DNA of 64,000 nt from positions 372,001-436,000 of the forward strand of contig NZ_QMEL01000003.1 in NCBI RefSeq assembly GCF_003390885.1, written 5' to 3'. Shown one piece after another: positions 43,674 to 54,322 of this stretch. The stretch comes from Pelagibacterium sediminicola (GTDB taxonomy: Bacteria > Pseudomonadota > Alphaproteobacteria > Rhizobiales > Devosiaceae). The position numbers and the translations under genes are program-made. The notes under the pieces are model-generated. The model was given only the letters and a program-made list of their open reading frames with translations, did not search any database and had not been told where the DNA came from. Position 1 is the stretch's first letter. Each line of letters starts with the position of its first letter.

Positions 43674-45263
43674 TCAGATTCCGTGTGACCGGCGGACGAA
43701 GTCGGCCCCTTTTTCGCCGATCATGATGGCCGTGGCATTGGTGTTGGACGATACCAGCGTGGGCATGATCGAGGCGTCGATCACCCGTAGGCCGGAGATG
43801 CCGTTGAACCGTAACTCGCTGTCGACGACGGCACGGTCATCGGCGCCCATGCGGCAGGTTCCGGCAGGGTGGTGGTCAGTCTTGGCGTGGCGGCAGGCAT
43901 AATCGAAATAATCCTGATCGGTCCGCACGTCGGGACCGGGCAAACGCTCCGCCTTGATGAACGGCTTCAACGCGTCCTGACTCATGATCTCCTGGGCAAG
44001 CTTCAAGCTCTTGATGGACATCTCCCGGTCATGGGGATCGGCCCAGTAATTGGGGTCGATGAGCGGCGCTGCGTTGGGATCGGCGCTGGCGATCCTCACG
44101 GTGCCGCGCGAGCGCGGGCGCAGATAGGCCGAGTTGAGCGTCACCCCGCCCTGTTTCATCGCCGCGACACCCGCCTCGATCCCCGAGCCGAGGCCCAGAT
44201 GGAACTGGATGTCGGGGGAGCGGGCGTTCGTGTCGGCGTACCAGAACCCACCCGTCTCAAAAAGGCTCGAAGCGACCGGCCCGCCCCGGGTCAGCAGATA
44301 TTGCAGACCGGCAATGGCGGACCAATGGGGCTTGGCATAGCGGTCATAGGTATGGGGGCCGGTGCATTCCGCAATGACGAACAGATCCAGATGGTCCTGC
44401 AGGTTGGCGCCGACCTCGGGATGGTCGTAAACCACCTCGACGCCGACTTCGCGGAGGTGATCGGCGGGCCCGATACCGGAAAGCTGGAGCAGGCGCGGCG
44501 AGCCGATGGCACCCGAAGACAGCAGCACTTCCCTTCCCGCCCGGATCACGCCCTCATCGGCAAGCTCGACGCCCACAGCCTTGTTGTTTTCAACGAGAAT
44601 GCGCAGGACCTGCGCGCCGGTGCGGATCGTCAGGTTCGGGCGCTTGCCGCGAATGGGGGCGAGATAGGCCATCGACGCCGACGAGCGCCTGACATTGCGC
44701 TGGGTGAGCTGGTAGTAACCCACGCCATCCTGCTTTTCACCGGTCATGTCCGCATTGCGCGGGATGCCCAGTTCGCCCGCGGCGTCAAAGAACGCCTCGC
44801 AGATCGGCAGGGGCGCGGCGGGCTTGCTGACGCCGAGCGGCCCCCCCTGTCCATGGTAGCGGTCGTTGAAGGTGTCGTTGTCCTCGGCCTTGCGGAAATA
44901 TTCGAGCACGTCGTCATAGCCCCAGCCGACGCACCCCATCTGCCGCCATTCATCGTAGTCGAGGGCGTTGCCGCGGGTATAGATCTGCGCGTTGATGGAC
45001 GAGCCGCCACCGATCACCTTGGCCTGGGTGTAGCGGATGACCATGTCGTTCATGTGCTTTTGCGGCACGGTCTGCCAGCCCCAGCTCCCGATGCCCTTGG
45101 TCATCTTCGCAAACCCGGCAGGCAGGTGGTAAAAGGGATGGATATCGCGCCCGCCAGCTTCGAGCAGCAGGACCTTGACGTCGGGGTTCTCGGAGAGCCG
45201 TGCCGCCAGCACGCAGCCCGCCGAGCCGCCGCCCACAATGATGAAGTCGTAAGTTTGCGCCAT
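43674..45263 (-). CDS. GMC-family FAD-dependent alcohol oxidoreductase (choline dehydrogenase-like)
   Basis: 529 residues from the ATG at 45263 (AGGAGA upstream); the frame continues further up but across the promoter region. FAD loop IIVGGGSAGCVLAARL at 8-23, GSSINAQIYTRGN with GMC signature 1, SSGAIGSPRLLQLSGIGP with signature 2 and the active-site DHHPAGTCRMG. The family oxidises primary or secondary alcohols. A GAACGTTC palindrome lies 32-45 bases before the start, so it has its own promoter inside or after the larger operon. Confidence 0.92.
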   Translation of the reverse strand: MAQTYDFIIVGGGSAGCVLAARLSENPDVKVLLLEAGGRDIHPFYHLPAGFAKMTKGIGSWGWQTVPQKHMNDMVIRYTQAKVIGGGSSINAQIYTRGNALDYDEWRQMGCVGWGYDDVLEYFRKAEDNDTFNDRYHGQGGPLGVSKPAAPLPICEAFFDAAGELGIPRNADMTGEKQDGVGYYQLTQRNVRRSSASMAYLAPIRGKRPNLTIRTGAQVLRILVENNKAVGVELADEGVIRAGREVLLSSGAIGSPRLLQLSGIGPADHLREVGVEVVYDHPEVGANLQDHLDLFVIAECTGPHTYDRYAKPHWSAIAGLQYLLTRGGPVASSLFETGGFWYADTNARSPDIQFHLGLGSGIEAGVAAMKQGGVTLNSAYLRPRSRGTVRIASADPNAAPLIDPNYWADPHDREMSIKSLKLAQEIMSQDALKPFIKAERLPGPDVRTDQDYFDYACRHAKTDHHPAGTCRMGADDRAVVDSELRFNGISGLRVIDASIMPTLVSSNTNATAIMIGEKGADFVRRSHGI

Positions 45264-45294
45264 GATCTTCTCCTGAGCGCTTATGCGCGTTCTT

Positions 45295-45308
45295 TTAGAA
45301 CGTTCCAA
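45295..45308. promoter_or_regulatory. Candidate operator TTAGAACGTTCCAA (copy A)
   Basis: Nearly perfect palindrome around GAACGTTC, in the gap between the flavoprotein gene and the GMC gene. It matches TTGGAACGTTCCAA at 59291-59304 in 13 of 14 bases. Central CG and length suit a LacI-family protein; one is encoded at 47386-48432. Confidence 0.65.
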
Positions 45309-45316
45309 AATCCAAG

Positions 45317-47389
45317 TCACGAGGCATAGATGCGGCCCGTGAGCCAATCGGGCCAATCGCGTTCAAAAAATGGGCGCGCTGTTTCATCGAATTCCCTGTT
45401 GCGGCGCGTCGAGACGATCATCTTTCCGTCCTCATAGCGGACGACGATCTGCTCGCCCTTGTGCGCCTCGCGCTCCTCGCGGAAACGGAATTCTTCCAGT
45501 TCGCCGTGGCGCGTCCGGGGTGCCGTCTCGCCGTCCGGCGCGCATATGGCGCGCGCGCCCCGGCTGCCACCGCCCTGGCGGATATAGTGATCGAGCGCTG
45601 CAAGGACAGCTTCGGACGCAAGCGCCATCTGCTGCCATTGGGCCGCCCTTACCGCCTCCCCCGCGTGCCCGTGGGCAACCCCCTGCTCGCAGATCGTGGC
45701 GTTAAGCTTTTTGGCGTCCTCCAGCGCGGCGCCGATCCCCTCGGGGGTGCAAAACAGCCCCGCATGATCGCTCATGCGGTTTTGCACCTCCGTGCGGACT
45801 GATTTCACCGCAACGGAGCTTTCCGCCCTCACCGTACCAATCAGATGCGTCAGCGCTTCCGTCGCCAGTCCATCAGGGTCTGCCGAGGGCATTGCCCTCG
45901 CCTGCCCGCCCGCCGCGATATGTTCGGCAACGCGGGTGCCGAAAACCTGCCCCGCATTGAGCGCCGCCCCGCCGGGACGGGTAACGCCGTGCGTGCCCGC
46001 CGCTTCGCCAATCGCGTAGCACCCCGCCAGATTGCTGCGCCCCCAGACGTCGACCATTACGCCGCCATTCATGTGCTGGTTGTTGACGGCGAATTCGAGG
46101 GGTTCGGTGGCGATGTCGATCTTGTACCGGCGGTAAAGCTCGATTGCCAGGGGGTTCATATGCGCAAGGCGCTCAATGGGGCTCGTCTGGGTCGCCCCCG
46201 CGTTGGCGAGATATTGCCGGACGTCGTCATCGAGCCGTTCGAGATCGAACGGCTGATCGCCTTCCACCGGCAGGGGATTGCGGTTGAAATCCATGAAGGT
46301 ACGACGGCCGGCGGCGTGCTCGCGGTAGATGGCAAGATCGACCAGACTGGAGCCGAAACCGAGCATCCGGGTGGCGTGGAACGGCCATTGATAGCCCTTG
46401 CGGAAGACGTTGGAGGCAAGCTCCCGTGTCGAGCGGTAATAGTCGGCAAGGAAGTGATGCTCGTTCCCTGCTTCATCGACCGAATAGATATGCGGCATTG
46501 CCTGCACATAGGTGCCGGAGAGATTCCAGGGAAACCCCTCCCGCCTCGTCCCGATGCCGAACTGGCTCTCGGTGAGGTTCACCAGTTCGATCCCGGCATC
46601 GAGCGCGAGCCCCAGAGACCCGAAGCAGCCATTGGGATAGACGCTGTCGCGATAAAGCTCTCCCGGCCCGCCGGCGGCGAGAACGAGGACGTTGCAGCGG
46701 TAGAGCACAAGGCCCATGGGGTTGGCCTCCGACCGCTCCTTGACCCGGAAGGCGAGGACGCCAGCGATATGGCGGTTCTTGCCCTCACCTGCGGTCACGA
46801 TCCTGACCGCAGTCGTCTGGTTGAAGATCGGAACCTCGAGTCGGATCGCCTCCTCGGCCAGCACCTTCACCATCAGCCGGGAGGTGCGCGGGCCGCAACT
46901 GGTCGCGCGGCCAACCTCGTCATGGTCCGTCTGGTAGCGCAACGTGCCGCCCAGCCGGTCCTGCGGCAGCGGCAGCCCGAGATATTGGAGGCTCGCCATC
47001 ATCCTGGCCGAGCCGATGGCCTCGACATAGGCGGTGTCCGCATCCATCGCCCCGCCCGCCCGGATGGCGCGGGCCATTGCGTGATAATCGTCGCCATGAT
47101 CGGAAGTGTTGGCGGTGTGGAGGGTCTGCTTGTCCGAACCCGAACAGGCGGACGTGCCGCCCCACGCACTCTGACTGATGACGGCGACGCTGTCGCCGCG
47201 CCGCTTGAGTTCCACCGCCGCGCGCAAACCCGCAGCGCCCGACCCGACGACGACGCAGCCATAGCGATGGACCGGCACACTCACGCCGTCGAACGTCAAC
47301 GCTTCCTCCGAATGCGGCTCGGGGGCGAGCCTTGGCATGTCGACATCGGTCAGTTCATCAAGGATGGACTGGGGAACATCAATGGTCAT
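45317..47389 (-). CDS. FAD-dependent oxidoreductase of the fumarate reductase/succinate dehydrogenase flavoprotein type
   Basis: 690 residues. FAD loop CVVVGSGAAGLRAAVELKRR at about 45-64, with GGTSACSGSDKQTL as the second FAD contact and LAAGGPGELY later. The ending RPGGAALNAGQVFGTRVAEHI also fits the superfamily. There is no signal peptide. Length suits fumarate reductase or adenylylsulfate reductase alpha-like proteins, but no iron-sulfur partner gene is nearby, so its electron partner and substrate are unknown. It overlaps the LacI gene by 4 bases. Confidence 0.85.
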   Translation of the reverse strand: MTIDVPQSILDELTDVDMPRLAPEPHSEEALTFDGVSVPVHRYGCVVVGSGAAGLRAAVELKRRGDSVAVISQSAWGGTSACSGSDKQTLHTANTSDHGDDYHAMARAIRAGGAMDADTAYVEAIGSARMMASLQYLGLPLPQDRLGGTLRYQTDHDEVGRATSCGPRTSRLMVKVLAEEAIRLEVPIFNQTTAVRIVTAGEGKNRHIAGVLAFRVKERSEANPMGLVLYRCNVLVLAAGGPGELYRDSVYPNGCFGSLGLALDAGIELVNLTESQFGIGTRREGFPWNLSGTYVQAMPHIYSVDEAGNEHHFLADYYRSTRELASNVFRKGYQWPFHATRMLGFGSSLVDLAIYREHAAGRRTFMDFNRNPLPVEGDQPFDLERLDDDVRQYLANAGATQTSPIERLAHMNPLAIELYRRYKIDIATEPLEFAVNNQHMNGGVMVDVWGRSNLAGCYAIGEAAGTHGVTRPGGAALNAGQVFGTRVAEHIAAGGQARAMPSADPDGLATEALTHLIGTVRAESSVAVKSVRTEVQNRMSDHAGLFCTPEGIGAALEDAKKLNATICEQGVAHGHAGEAVRAAQWQQMALASEAVLAALDHYIRQGGGSRGARAICAPDGETAPRTRHGELEEFRFREEREAHKGEQIVVRYEDGKMIVSTRRNREFDETARPFFERDWPDWLTGRIYAS

Positions 47390-48432
47390 ATCGCATTCCG
47401 TAAGGTTTCCGGCGCGGGCGTGCCGCCGCTCGATTGCCGGACCATGAGGGAGACGCCGGACCTGTATTCAGGCGGCGGGACCTTTCCTTCTTCGAGCCAG
47501 TCGACCACGGTTTCGGCAATCGTCCTGCCAAACCCGGCAATGTCGCATCTGACCGAGGTGACGGTGGGCCAGGTCTGGGCGGCCTCCTCGATGTCGTCGA
47601 AGCCGACGATCCTGAGATCGGTGCCCACGGCCCTGCCGATCTCGGCGCATCCCGACAAAAGCCCCAGCGCCACCTGGTCGTTGAAGCAGATGACGCCATC
47701 TACGTCGCTATAGTTTTCGGCCAGCGTGCGGGCCATTTCCCTGCCGAAAGCGCGCGTAGAGCGGCCCGTCAGGACGATCGGCTCAATGCCCTTTTCCTCG
47801 AGCAAGGAGAGGTAGCCCGAGAGGCGCTCGCTCGTTACCCCCCTGCCCTCGAGCCCGCCGACGAAAGCGATTTTCCTTGCGCCGCCGGCGAGCAGGTGTT
47901 CGGTCGCCGCCCGGCTTCCGCTGACATAGTCGGGGGCGGCGAACGGGAAGACATCGGTTCGCGTCTCAACACTGCGCAGGACCTGCATGGCCGGTATCCC
48001 GGCGCGCTCGATCGCCTCGAAGGTCGCAAGGTCCTCACCATAGGCGGGCGAAATGATGAGGGCCGCGACCCCATGCTCGATCATCGCTCCCACGACATCG
48101 GTCTGGAGGTTGGAGTTTTCGTCTGTATTGGCGATGACGACGGCATAGCCGCGCTCGGAAAGCGCCATCTGCAGCGAGGTCGCAAATTCGGTAAAGAACG
48201 GGTTGCGCAGATCGTTGATGACGAGTCCGATCAGATCGGGGTTGGCGGCCCGGAGCTTGGCGGCGGAGCGATTATAAACATAGCCGATTTCCTGCATCGC
48301 GGCGCGGACCTGCTGGCGCGTCTCCTCCTTGACCAGCGGGCTGTTCTGCAACACGAGGCTGACCGTCGATTTGGAAACGCCCGATTGCCGCGCCACGTCG
48401 ATGATGGTCGGCCTGCGATCGCTGCCCGTCAT
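47386..48432 (-). CDS. LacI-family regulator inside the oxidation operon
   Basis: 348 residues: helix-turn-helix TIIDVARQSGVSKSTVSLVL at 9-28, hinge, then a sugar-binding-like effector domain (LIGLVINDLRNPFFTEFATS, RIVGFDDIEEA). Both ends overlap neighbours by 4 bases (ATGA), so it is made with the operon it probably controls. The GAACGTTC palindromes at 45295 and 59291 are its likely sites (inference). Confidence 0.92.
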   Translation of the reverse strand: MTGSDRRPTIIDVARQSGVSKSTVSLVLQNSPLVKEETRQQVRAAMQEIGYVYNRSAAKLRAANPDLIGLVINDLRNPFFTEFATSLQMALSERGYAVVIANTDENSNLQTDVVGAMIEHGVAALIISPAYGEDLATFEAIERAGIPAMQVLRSVETRTDVFPFAAPDYVSGSRAATEHLLAGGARKIAFVGGLEGRGVTSERLSGYLSLLEEKGIEPIVLTGRSTRAFGREMARTLAENYSDVDGVICFNDQVALGLLSGCAEIGRAVGTDLRIVGFDDIEEAAQTWPTVTSVRCDIAGFGRTIAETVVDWLEEGKVPPPEYRSGVSLMVRQSSGGTPAPETLRNAI

Positions 48433-49937
48433 GCCGCAATATCCGTCTGCTTTATGTGGTCGGCAACACGCAGAGCCTGCGCGGCGATGGTCAGCGCCGG
48501 ATTGACGGCGGCCGAGGTGGGCAGGAACGAGGCGTCGACGACGAAGAGGTTAGGATGGTCGAACGCACGGCAATAAACATCGAGCGGCGCGGTCCGAGGA
48601 TCGTTGCCGATGCGCACGGTGCCGCATTGATGGGACGGGGTGCGTTTATCGAAGGCACGCGCGAGAACGAGCGGAAACCCGGCCTGTTTCAGCACAGTCT
48701 TGAGCTTCCTGACCAGATCGAGATGGGCCTGCCAGTTGGTACGCTGCCACTCGAGGACAATTCTTTTACCATCGACCCGCACGCGGCTATCGGGGGACGG
48801 CAGGTCCTCGCTCATGGCATAGAAATCGATGGCGTGGCGCGCGACCTGATCGAGCATCCATTCCGGCACCAAAGGCATATTGGCCTTGAGGATGGCGCCC
48901 GATACGCGGCCGAGAAGCTGCACATTGCCCAGCGGGGCCCCACCCTCCCCATCCGAGAGGTAGAAGTCGTTGAGGGCGAAGGTCTTCTGGTAGATGGAGT
49001 CGTTGATGAACCCCGGCGCGACCGCGATCACCGCGCTCGCGTTGTGGTTCATGAAATTGCGGCCCACCTGATCGGAGCGGTTGGCAAGGCCATTGGGGTT
49101 GGCGTCGTCCGCCGAGGCCAGCAGCAGGGCCGCCGATTGCACCGCGCCCGCCGAAAGGATCACCAGCCTTGGCGTGATCTCGTGCACTTCGCCCTTCTGT
49201 TCGTAATGGATGCCGGTGACGGCCTTGCCGTCCGGGGCGGTCGAGAGCTTCAGCACCTTCGCGCCGGTTTCGAGCCGCACATTGTCATGTGAGCGGGCCA
49301 CCGCGAGAGCAGCGGTTTCAGCGTCCATCTTGCCGTCATCGCAATTGGGATGCGCGTCCCATGGTGTCTTGGCCTTGGCGAGCCATTTGTCGATATCGAG
49401 CCCCAGCGGCAGCGAAAAGGGATGGAGCCCGTTGGCCTTGAGCCGCGCACGGACCCTGGCGATGGCCGGTTCCTCGGCGATAGGGGGAAAGGGATAGGGT
49501 GTGGAATGAGGCGGTTCGGTCGGGTCCTCGCCGATCGTCCCGCGCACGTTGTAAAGCGTTTCCGCCAGCCCATACCAGGGTTCGAGTTCTTCGTAGGCGA
49601 AGGGCCATGCCGGGGACACGCCCTCGCGGTGGCGAAGCTCGGCAAAGTCCTCGGCGCGGTAGCGCGAGAGCACCGCGCCGTAGAACTTTGAATTGCCCCC
49701 GACATAATAATAATTTCCGGGATTGAACGCCGCGCCGCTGGCATCGAACCATTCTTCCCTGGGCCGGAAATGGCCACGCTGGAAAATGGCGCGCTGGTCG
49801 CGGTTATGGGGCGTATCGGGCAAGTGATCCCCGGCCTCGAGGATCAATATGTCCGCACCCGACGGGGCGAGCCCCGCCGCGATGGTCGCGCCACCTATCC
49901 CTGAGCCGATGATGACGATGTCTGGAGACGCGGGCAT
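48429..49937 (-). CDS. Second GMC-family FAD-dependent oxidoreductase
   Basis: 502 residues. FAD loop DIVIIGSGIGGATIAAGLAP at 5-24, then YYYVGGNSKFYGAVLSRYR, and the active-site region SHQCGTVRIGNDPRTAP followed by VDASFLPTSAAVNPALTI. This subgroup is distinct from the choline-dehydrogenase-like protein at 43674 and resembles sugar-oxidising GMC enzymes such as gluconate or pyranose dehydrogenases. It lies 6 bases after the ATPase gene. Confidence 0.9.
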   Translation of the reverse strand: MPASPDIVIIGSGIGGATIAAGLAPSGADILILEAGDHLPDTPHNRDQRAIFQRGHFRPREEWFDASGAAFNPGNYYYVGGNSKFYGAVLSRYRAEDFAELRHREGVSPAWPFAYEELEPWYGLAETLYNVRGTIGEDPTEPPHSTPYPFPPIAEEPAIARVRARLKANGLHPFSLPLGLDIDKWLAKAKTPWDAHPNCDDGKMDAETAALAVARSHDNVRLETGAKVLKLSTAPDGKAVTGIHYEQKGEVHEITPRLVILSAGAVQSAALLLASADDANPNGLANRSDQVGRNFMNHNASAVIAVAPGFINDSIYQKTFALNDFYLSDGEGGAPLGNVQLLGRVSGAILKANMPLVPEWMLDQVARHAIDFYAMSEDLPSPDSRVRVDGKRIVLEWQRTNWQAHLDLVRKLKTVLKQAGFPLVLARAFDKRTPSHQCGTVRIGNDPRTAPLDVYCRAFDHPNLFVVDASFLPTSAAVNPALTIAAQALRVADHIKQTDIAA

Positions 49938-49943
49938 CGGTGA

Positions 49944-51053
<1,110 letters not shown>

Positions 51054-51057
51054 GGGA

Positions 51058-51939
51058 CTATCCCTTTACAGCGCCCGACATCAGGCCACGCACGAAGTAG
51101 CGGCCCGAAACGATGTAGACGATGAGTGTAGGCAGGGCGGCTAGGATCGCGCCCGCGAAATGAACGTTGTATTCGGCAACCCCCGTGGACGAGCTCACGA
51201 GGTTGTTGAGCGCCACGGTCATCGGCGTCGAGGTGAAACCCGAGAACGATGCGCCGAACAGGAAGTCGTTCCAGATATTGGTGAACTGCCAGATGACCGA
51301 AACCACGATGATCGGTCCCGATGAGGGCAGCAGGATACGCCAGAAAATCTGGAAGAACCCGGCGCCGTCGATCTGGGCGGCCCTGACCAGTTCGGTCGGG
51401 AAGGCTTCGTAGTAATTGCGGAAATAAAGCGTCGTGAAGCCCAGTCCATAGACGATGTGGACGAGGATCAACCCCTGGAGCGTCCCCGACCACCCAAAGA
51501 GCCCAAGGATACGCGCCATGGGAATGAGGACGATCTGGAACGGAATGAAGCACGACAGCAGCAACATGCCGAATACGATGTTGGCTCCCCGGAAGCGCCA
51601 TTTGGTGAGAATATAGCCGTTGAACGCACCAAGCACCGTCGAGATGGCGACGGCGGGCACCACCATCATGATCGAGTTGATGAAATAGGGACGCAAGCCG
51701 GTAGGCTGGACGCCGATCTGGGCTGTCGACCATGCCTTGAGCCATGGCTCGATGGTCCACATCTCAGGCAGATCGAGAATGCCGCCGCCCCGGATTTCGT
51801 CGAGGGGTTTCAGCGAATTTACGATCATCACGTAGAGCGGCAGCATGTAGAATGCCGCAAACAGCAAAAGAGCCGTATAGATCAGCGCGCGCGTCAGCCG
51901 CGAATGGCTGAAGGCGACCTGGGTGCTCGGAACGCTCAT
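51058..51939 (-). CDS. ABC sugar importer, permease (MalG type)
   Basis: 293 residues from the ATG at 51939 that overlaps the partner permease stop by 4 bases. A frame open back to 52641 exists but the upstream 234 codons are antisense-like residue composition within the neighbour, so a fusion is rejected. Six membrane segments, EAA loop RAAQIDGAGFFQIFWRILLP, and the RYFVRGLMSGAVKG ending typical of MalG-type subunits. Confidence 0.93.
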   Translation of the reverse strand: MSVPSTQVAFSHSRLTRALIYTALLLFAAFYMLPLYVMIVNSLKPLDEIRGGGILDLPEMWTIEPWLKAWSTAQIGVQPTGLRPYFINSIMMVVPAVAISTVLGAFNGYILTKWRFRGANIVFGMLLLSCFIPFQIVLIPMARILGLFGWSGTLQGLILVHIVYGLGFTTLYFRNYYEAFPTELVRAAQIDGAGFFQIFWRILLPSSGPIIVVSVIWQFTNIWNDFLFGASFSGFTSTPMTVALNNLVSSSTGVAEYNVHFAGAILAALPTLIVYIVSGRYFVRGLMSGAVKG

Positions 51940-52817
51940 GTCCGCTTCTCCCCGCGCAGTTCGGAATAAAGATAGGGGATGATGATCGAAAAGATCATGA
52001 TCAGCATGATGATGGCCGAGGACGCGCCCACGCCCATCTGGTTGCGGGTAAAGGTATAGGAATACATGAACGTCGCGGGCAGTTCGGTCGCCTGTCCCGG
52101 CCCGCCGCCGGTCAGCGCCACGACGAGATCGTAGGATTTGATGGCGAGGTGCGCGAGCACCACGAAGGCCGAGAGAAAAACGGGCCGCATCAGCGGAATG
52201 ACGATGCGCCGGTAAATCGTGACATTGGACGCGCCGTCGATCTGCGCGGCCTTGATGATCTCGTTGTCCACGCCGCGTAATCCGGCAAGGAACATGGCCA
52301 TCACGAACCCGGAAGTTTGCCAGACGGCGGCGAGGACGACGGTATAGATCGCGAAATTGCGGTCCTTGATCCAGTTGAAGCTGAAACTCTCCCAGCCCCA
52401 CAGGTGCATGGTGTGCTCCAGCCCGACGCCGGGATCGAGAAACCACTTCCAGGCCGTACCCGTGACGATGAACGAGAGGGCCATGGGATAAAGATAGATG
52501 GGTCGCAACACGCCCTCGGCGCGGATCTTCTGATCGAGCAGAATAGCCAGCCCCAGGCCGATCACCGTGCAGATGGCGATGTAGAGCGAACCAAATATCG
52601 CAAGGTTCATGACGGCGCGGTTCCAGTGCGGAAGCGACCACAGTCTTGCGTAATTATCAAAGCCGATCCACTCGTTGCTGGGCAACATGCGGCTGTTGGT
52701 GAACGAGAGATAGCCCGTATAGGCGATAAAGCCATATACGAAAATCAGCATCAGAAAGAAGCTGGGGCTGAGCACCAGCTTGGGTATCCAGTCCTGGATG
52801 CGGTTGCGCGTCATCAT
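51936..52817 (-). CDS. ABC sugar importer, permease (MalF/UgpA type)
   Basis: 293 residues, six membrane segments, EAA loop KAAQIDGASNVTIYRRIVIP and the family segment KSYDLVVALTGGGPGQATEL. It overlaps its MalG-type partner and follows the binding protein gene by 116 bases containing a strong hairpin. Confidence 0.93.
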   Translation of the reverse strand: MMTRNRIQDWIPKLVLSPSFFLMLIFVYGFIAYTGYLSFTNSRMLPSNEWIGFDNYARLWSLPHWNRAVMNLAIFGSLYIAICTVIGLGLAILLDQKIRAEGVLRPIYLYPMALSFIVTGTAWKWFLDPGVGLEHTMHLWGWESFSFNWIKDRNFAIYTVVLAAVWQTSGFVMAMFLAGLRGVDNEIIKAAQIDGASNVTIYRRIVIPLMRPVFLSAFVVLAHLAIKSYDLVVALTGGGPGQATELPATFMYSYTFTRNQMGVGASSAIIMLIMIFSIIIPYLYSELRGEKRT

Positions 52818-52888
52818 TTTCAGTGTTCCTCGCCAGGGCCGCAGGCCGATCGCGTCCGCGAGCGGCTTGAATGTATCGGCATCAAGGA

Positions 52889-52917
52889 CGCGGCGGGGGA
52901 ACGTATCCCCCGCCGCG
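52889..52917 (-). other. Hairpin between binding-protein and permease genes
   Basis: CGCGGCGGGGGA and TCCCCCGCCGCG (perfect 12-base arms) with a 5-base loop, 17 bases after the binding-protein stop. No T-run on the minus strand, so it is more likely a message-stabilising element or attenuator than a full terminator. The importer at 39033-43650 has an equivalent hairpin. Confidence 0.7.
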
Positions 52918-52933
52918 CAGCCTTCAGAATGGC

Positions 52934-54178
52934 TTACATTGCGCTTTCAACGGCGAGCGACAGTTCCTCGGCAGCTTCCTCGGACGTATATTCGCCGTTG
53001 AAGTGGCCGGTGATGACGTCATACATGGCGTTCTTGACGCTGGCGGGGTTGGCGTGGCCATGGGCCATGGAACCCAGCAGCGTGCCATTGGCGCTTGCTT
53101 CGGCGAGGTCGGCGATGGCCTTCTGCCCGCAGGCGTCGAAGGCGGAATCGTCGATGTCGGTGCGGGCCGGAGCCGAACCCTTGACCGTGTTGAACGCAAC
53201 CTGGAATTCCGGGCTCAGGATCGAGGCCGCCATGGCGTGCTGGGCTTCAACCTGGGCAGCGTCCACGTTGAACATGGCGAACTGATCAGCGTTGAAGGTC
53301 ACCGAGCCCTGCGTGCCCGGATAACGGATGCACTGGAAATCCTCACCCGGCACGAGACCAGCGGCAAGGAACTCGCCCTTGGCCCAGTCGCCCATGAACT
53401 GCATGCCGGCTTCACCGGTGATGACCATGGCCGAGGCGATGTTCCAGTCACGTCCCGAGAAGTTGTCATCGACATAGCCGCGCAGGGTTTCCATGCGGTC
53501 GAAGACCTCGACCATCGTATCGGAACGCAGGGCGTCGAGATCGAGATCGATCATGGTCGACTGGTAGAAGTCCGTACCCATGGACAGCACGACCGCATCG
53601 AAAATGGTCGCATCCTGCCAGTCCTGGCCGCCGTGGCCGATGGGGATGATGCCCTGCTCACGGAAATTGTCGAGCAGCGCGATGAGGTCTTCCCAGCTCT
53701 CGGGCAACTCGCCACCGGCTGCTTCGAGCGCATCGTTGTTGATCCATACCCAGTTGGTCGAGTGCACGTTGACCGGGGCGGCGATCCAGTGGCCGTCATA
53801 TTTGGAGAACGCCTGGAGCGCCTCGGGAACCACCTCATCCCAGCCCTGCTCGCTGGCGATGTCATCGAGGTTGCCCAGCGCGCCTTCGGCGGCCCAATCG
53901 AGAATGTCGAAGCCGAGCATCTGCACGGCAGTGGGCGGGTTGCCACCGGTGACGCGGGCGCGCAACACGGTCATGGCATCCGAACCACCGCCACCGGCGA
54001 TGGGCATGTCCTGCCAGCTAATACCCTGGCTTTCCAGATCCTGACGCAGCACGTCGAGCGCCGCGGCCTCGCCGCCAGCGGTCCACCAGTGCAGAACCTC
54101 CACACTCTGCGCATTCGCTACCGTTGCCGATGCGCTCATGAGCGCGACGGCGGCGGTGCCAAGTAGAAGCTTTTTCAT
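52934..54178 (-). CDS. ABC sugar importer, periplasmic binding protein (family 1)
   Basis: 414 residues. Signal peptide 1-23 (ending ATVANA, then QSVEVLHWW). The mature start [20 protein letters not shown] is characteristic of glucose/disaccharide-type family 1 binding proteins, as is [18 protein letters not shown] ribosome site. First gene of the eight-gene minus-strand operon reaching 43674. Confidence 0.93.
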   Translation of the reverse strand: MKKLLLGTAAVALMSASATVANAQSVEVLHWWTAGGEAAALDVLRQDLESQGISWQDMPIAGGGGSDAMTVLRARVTGGNPPTAVQMLGFDILDWAAEGALGNLDDIASEQGWDEVVPEALQAFSKYDGHWIAAPVNVHSTNWVWINNDALEAAGGELPESWEDLIALLDNFREQGIIPIGHGGQDWQDATIFDAVVLSMGTDFYQSTMIDLDLDALRSDTMVEVFDRMETLRGYVDDNFSGRDWNIASAMVITGEAGMQFMGDWAKGEFLAAGLVPGEDFQCIRYPGTQGSVTFNADQFAMFNVDAAQVEAQHAMAASILSPEFQVAFNTVKGSAPARTDIDDSAFDACGQKAIADLAEASANGTLLGSMAHGHANPASVKNAMYDVITGHFNGEYTSEEAAEELSLAVESAM

Positions 54179-54285
54179 ATTTATCCTCCCATTCAGGGTC
54201 TTGGCGGACGTTCTCGCCGCCGGCTCAAACCATCCGGCACAATTGCCGGGTGGAATTCGTTATCTCCAACTAAAGTCTAATGCTG

Positions 54286-54297
54286 GTTTTGCAAAAC
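54286..54297. promoter_or_regulatory. 12-base palindrome upstream of the binding-protein gene
   Basis: GTTTTGCAAAAC, perfect, about 108 bases before the start at 54178 and close to the end of the aldehyde dehydrogenase gene at 54323. Related in core (TTTGCAAA) to the palindrome at 16074. A plausible control site of the eight-gene operon. Confidence 0.45.
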
Positions 54298-54322
54298 GCA
54301 AATAGACTCGTTCGGTCACATC

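Noticed and set aside
43869-47713. Long plus-strand frames of 486 and 622 codons
   Set aside because: Antisense to the GMC and flavoprotein genes, which carry intact FAD-binding motifs.
51058-52641. A 527-residue fused permease
   Set aside because: The upstream part is out of frame with the true MalF-type permease gene; the ATG at 51939 overlaps that gene's stop and starts a normal 293-residue MalG-type protein.
52871-54166. Plus-strand open frame of 431 codons
   Set aside because: Antisense to the binding-protein gene, which has a signal peptide and ribosome site.
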